DNA from: Anaeramoeba flamelloides
Lineage: Eukaryota; Metamonada; Anaeramoebidae
Direction of reading: 5' to 3'
DNA: 64,000 nucleotides
NCBI GenBank assembly: GCA_027625915.1
Contig: JANTQA010000076.1
Location: 3,783,501 to 3,847,500, forward strand
The notes below the pieces were generated by a model. That model had not been told where the DNA came from. It saw only the letters and a program-made list of their open reading frames with translations, and searched no databases. A program made the position numbers and the translations under genes. Positions 62,175 to 64,000 of this stretch are shown here, piece by piece. Numbering within the stretch: the stretch's first letter is position 1; the number at the start of each line of letters is the position of its first letter.

Positions 62175-62300
62175 CTAATAAGAAACTGATCTATCTAAAT
62201 TACCAATTCCTAAATTTTTGAAATTAGATCTTTCTTCTGGTTACCAAGAAATAAAGAACACATTTCGCTTATGTTTTGTCCCATATGAAGTCAATAGTGG
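62175..62300 (+). mobile_element. Fossil fragment of LTR-type retroelement reverse transcriptase
   Basis: A short translated stretch contains LDLSSGYQEI preceded by LPIPKF and followed by FVPYE. This resembles the conserved reverse-transcriptase block of Ty3/gypsy-like pol genes. Only about 40 residues remain, no LTRs or other pol/gag parts are seen, and it lies against the right end of J. It is a broken relic of a much larger element, apparently older than or carried along with J. Confidence 0.55.
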
Positions 62301-62439
62301 TCTTTTTTTAGATAATCCTTAAATTTGGTTGAAAGTTTCTGCCTTAAAAGTGGAACTGACTGTAAGTTAACACTTTCTTTGTTTTTCTTCCTTTTCAAAT
62401 GTAACATCGAATTTCGCTACCCAACACTGATATTTGAAT

Positions 62440-62800
62440 TCTAAATAGAAAAAAATTTTGCTTCATTTTCGATTTATCTTTTTCAAATAGAGACATACCA
62501 CACTTTGGAACCTACTTCTTTGAGAACCCTATTTATACAGTCAGTTTCACTTTTAAGGCACAAACTTTCAACGAAATTTAAGGCACAATAAAAATCTCAA
62601 ATTAAGGCACAAAATTCAAATTCTAGTAAAAATAAATTGTAAAAAAAAAAATTCCAAAATTTGTGCCTTAATTTGAGATTTTTTTTTGCCTTAAATTTCG
62701 TTGATAGTTTGTGTCTTAAAAGTGAAACTGACTGTAAAAGAAAAAAATGGAAAACGAAGTAAAACTTTTGTCCCATTTATAATTCCAATACCAGTATTAC
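62440..62800 (+). repeat. Dispersed repeat D, copy D3, interrupted by family A
   Basis: Left part with TTCATTTTCGATTTATC, TCAAATAGAGACATACCACA and TTTGAGAACCCTATTTATA, then A8, then AAACGAAGTAAAACTTTTGT. D1 (17276-17555) shows the uninterrupted sequence. Confidence 0.55.
62538..62734. mobile_element. Family A MITE, copy A8, inside D3
   Basis: A 197-bp palindrome with ends CAGTCAGTTTCACTTTTAAG and AAAAGTGAAACTGACTG, flanked by TA (62536-62537 and 62735-62736). It is very similar to A6, suggesting that these two are among the youngest copies. Confidence 0.9.
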
Positions 62801-62804
62801 ACCC

Positions 62805-63140
62805 AAGATTAAATCAATTTTGAAGGTAAACTCCTTTCTATCTAAAGTAAGTTTTTTATTAGGAATTGAAATTTATTCAAAATTGTTAAAATTTTCTCGA
62901 TTGAGAATAAAATTGTTTGATTTCTCAAATAAGAAAATTTTACTCTAAAATTATCCCTCTTCTCTTGAAGAGAAATTCTTTATTTAATCCTTCATATTTT
63001 GAAGAAATTGTTCTTTAATATCGAACTTTAAGAAACCAATATCATATTAACTTATCGTATATTGTCAGTTTATTTGATCTATTAGTGTTTTGGTTTCTAT
63101 TCAAAATAGAAAAACTTTTTATTTTGAACTATAAATTAGA
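62805..63140 (+). repeat. Dispersed repeat N, copy 2
   Basis: Collinear with 31220-31620, sharing AAATCAATTTTGAA, AAAATTTTACTCTA and ACTTTAAGAAACCAATA. It follows D3 directly. Confidence 0.5.
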
Positions 63141-63500
63141 CTTTTTAGTAAGTTCCTTTTGATAACAGTATTTTTACCGAATTTGAAACGAGTGAAATTG
63201 TAGACTCTGTCCAGCGAAATACTTGTCTTCCGAACAGAATAAATCATAAGAAAAAAGATATTCTTGTCATATTGGTAATAATCTCTTGATTTCGAAAAAA
63301 TGGTTTTTGTTTGTGAATTTATTTTTTAAGAAGGGGAAAAGCTTTAATAAAATACCTTTTAAACATTTGTCAAGATTTGATAAAAATAGGTTAAGATTTT
63401 TCTTGTCATTTTCTCAGTCTCCTTTACTCGAAGTAGATAAAAAATTCACAAATATAATTTTTATTTTTTCATAATTGTTTACTTTTCAAGATTTCCATTG

Positions 63501-63804
63501 ATGTTCTTTCCCAAACCCAATAAAAGATTCTTAAACCAAACAATTTATGTTACTGGCCATTTATACCCTGACGTTGATAGTGTGATCTCAACCATAATGG
63601 CCTGCCAAGTTCTCAAGCATTTTGGTTTCAAAGTCGAACCTTTAATCTTAAAATATCCTGATCAATATACAATCAGAATTCTGAATAAACTCAATATCGA
63701 AACTCCGCCTTTACGGGACAAGAGTACTTTCGTTGACGAAAAGGTGTTTCTTGTTGATCATGATCATATTTCGAATAGTATTGGAAAAGAAACTAATTGT
63801 GAAG
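63501..63804 (+). CDS. Family II (Mn-dependent) inorganic pyrophosphatase, first exon
   Basis: ATG at 63501; about 101 codons to a donor GTTTGTC at 63805 (phase 1), followed by a T-rich intron. Family II pyrophosphatases hydrolyse pyrophosphate to phosphate in the cytosol with Mn or Co, using a DHH fold. The exon carries motif I, TGHLYPDVDSV (usual form GHxNPDxDS, with metal-ligand His and two Asp kept but Asn replaced by Tyr), the following helix with FGFKVEPL, and the motif II start VFLVDHDH (usual VDHN). This equals about the first third of a roughly 310-aa enzyme; the DHH motif and C-terminal domain lie beyond the window. No acceptor that continues the family pattern is visible before 64000. 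Family II enzymes are mainly bacterial, so a transfer origin in an anaerobic protist is plausible (inference). Confidence 0.85.
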
Positions 63805-64000
63805 GTTTGTCTCTTTTTTTTTTTTTTTTTTAAAGATCGAACACTGGTAATTTCAATCCCCACATAACTAGCCTCAGACAAACAACCAAATTATTTTCCA
63901 AGTCTTCCATGATTGTAAAAATAGAGATCCTTTTTGAAGCATTTAGTCCGTCGACTTTGAAAAAAACAGTTTAATTAAGGGAATTGCTACATTTCCTCTT
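63805..64000 (+). other. Start of intron in the pyrophosphatase gene
   Basis: Begins GTTTGTCTC followed by a long T run. Several AG dinucleotides occur later, but none opens a frame resembling the next pyrophosphatase segment, so the intron probably extends past the window edge. Confidence 0.5.

Larger units (their letters stand above)
61085..62318. mobile_element. Element J, 1234 bp, TTAA-flanked (piggyBac-like), nested in A7
   Basis: Flanked by TTAA (61081-61084 and 62319-62322). The ends are inverted repeats: GGACTATCTAAAAAAAGGCC on the left and, inverted from the right, GGATTATCTAAAAAAAGACC. Other A copies read GCCTTAAATTT across the site, so the target sequence and its duplication are verified from within the window. 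No transposase frame is present. The cargo includes a scrap of retroelement reverse transcriptase, a perfect 25-bp hairpin, and a protein-like minus-strand stretch near 61635-61840 of unknown origin. It is a non-autonomous TTAA element, younger than A7. Confidence 0.8.
60929..62362. mobile_element. Family A MITE, copy A7, split by element J
   Basis: The left end CAGTCGGTTCCACTTTTAAG (TA at 60927-60928) and right end TAAAAGTGGAACTGACTG (TA at 62363-62364) belong to one family A element, cut at TTAA by J. Without J it would be about 200 bp, the family length. Confidence 0.85.
52123..63500. other. 11.4-kb repeat-dense block without a confident gene
   Basis: It holds six of the eight placed family A copies plus repeats O, L2, M2, I2, J, D3 and N2, a coding-like relic (54492-54770), a tRNA-like sequence (57030-57104), a poly-C run and an exceptionally homopolymeric block (56640-58740). 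From 52123 to 53414 I see nothing but AT-rich sequence. From 59411 to 60263 the sequence is slightly richer in C but not coding. Between 63141 and 63500 lies only the flank of the pyrophosphatase gene. Confidence 0.6.

Noticed and set aside
53601-62734. CRISPR-like array reading of the repeated GTGCCTTAA segments
   Set aside because: The repeats are halves of separate palindromic elements at irregular spacing with TA flanks, in a eukaryotic context.
63286-63474. 62-codon frame before the pyrophosphatase gene
   Set aside because: It has a TTG start, AT-driven composition and a different frame from the exon that follows, with no splice pair linking them.

Overview
This window looks like nuclear DNA from a very AT-rich, repeat-loaded protist. 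The evidence is roughly 80% A+T between genes, long homopolymers, proteins swollen by runs of Asn, Gln, Lys, Asp/Glu and Ser, a canonical GTGAGT...AG spliceosomal intron, eukaryote-only proteins (Sec16, EDC4/Ge-1, an HMG-box protein) and a pair of C/D-box snoRNAs. The K-, N-, Q- and E-rich protein style together with a family II (Mn-dependent) pyrophosphatase would fit an anaerobic amoeba such as Anaeramoeba. That assignment is inference only.

Gene layout, left to right: a 615-aa coiled-coil protein with an unrecognised C-terminal region and a Lys-rich tail (1379-3226, +); a 1912-aa Sec16, the COPII/ER-exit-site scaffold (6847-12585, +); a 420-aa Gln-rich protein with a short helical N-terminus (24127-25389, -); two tandem C/D snoRNAs (28982-29262, +); a 1404-aa EDC4/Ge-1, the mRNA-decapping scaffold (35703-39917, +); a two-part ORF on the minus strand interrupted by one in-frame TAA, probably a decaying gene (44491-45825); a two-exon HMG-box protein (51364-52122, -); and the first exon of a family II pyrophosphatase that runs off the right edge (63501-63804, +). 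Gene density is low. The genes serve unrelated housekeeping jobs and show no sign of co-regulation.

Most of the window is a palimpsest of decayed short mobile elements. I recognise by eye: family A, a roughly 197-bp palindromic element with TA target duplications and CAGTC ends (Tc1/mariner-like MITE, eight placed copies, six in the 53.6-62.7 kb stretch); family B, about 540 bp with terminal inverted repeats (five copies); families E/D, F/G and K with long inverted ends; and TTAA-flanked, piggyBac-like elements (M, 500 bp; J, 1234 bp). Several are nested. J sits inside an A copy and carries a small fossil scrap of retrotransposon reverse transcriptase. M sits inside an L repeat whose other copy preserves the empty site. 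G sits inside E. A copies sit inside M and D. These nestings give relative ages and confirm element ends. All repeat boundaries were read by eye and are good to about 10 bases unless a target duplication fixes them.
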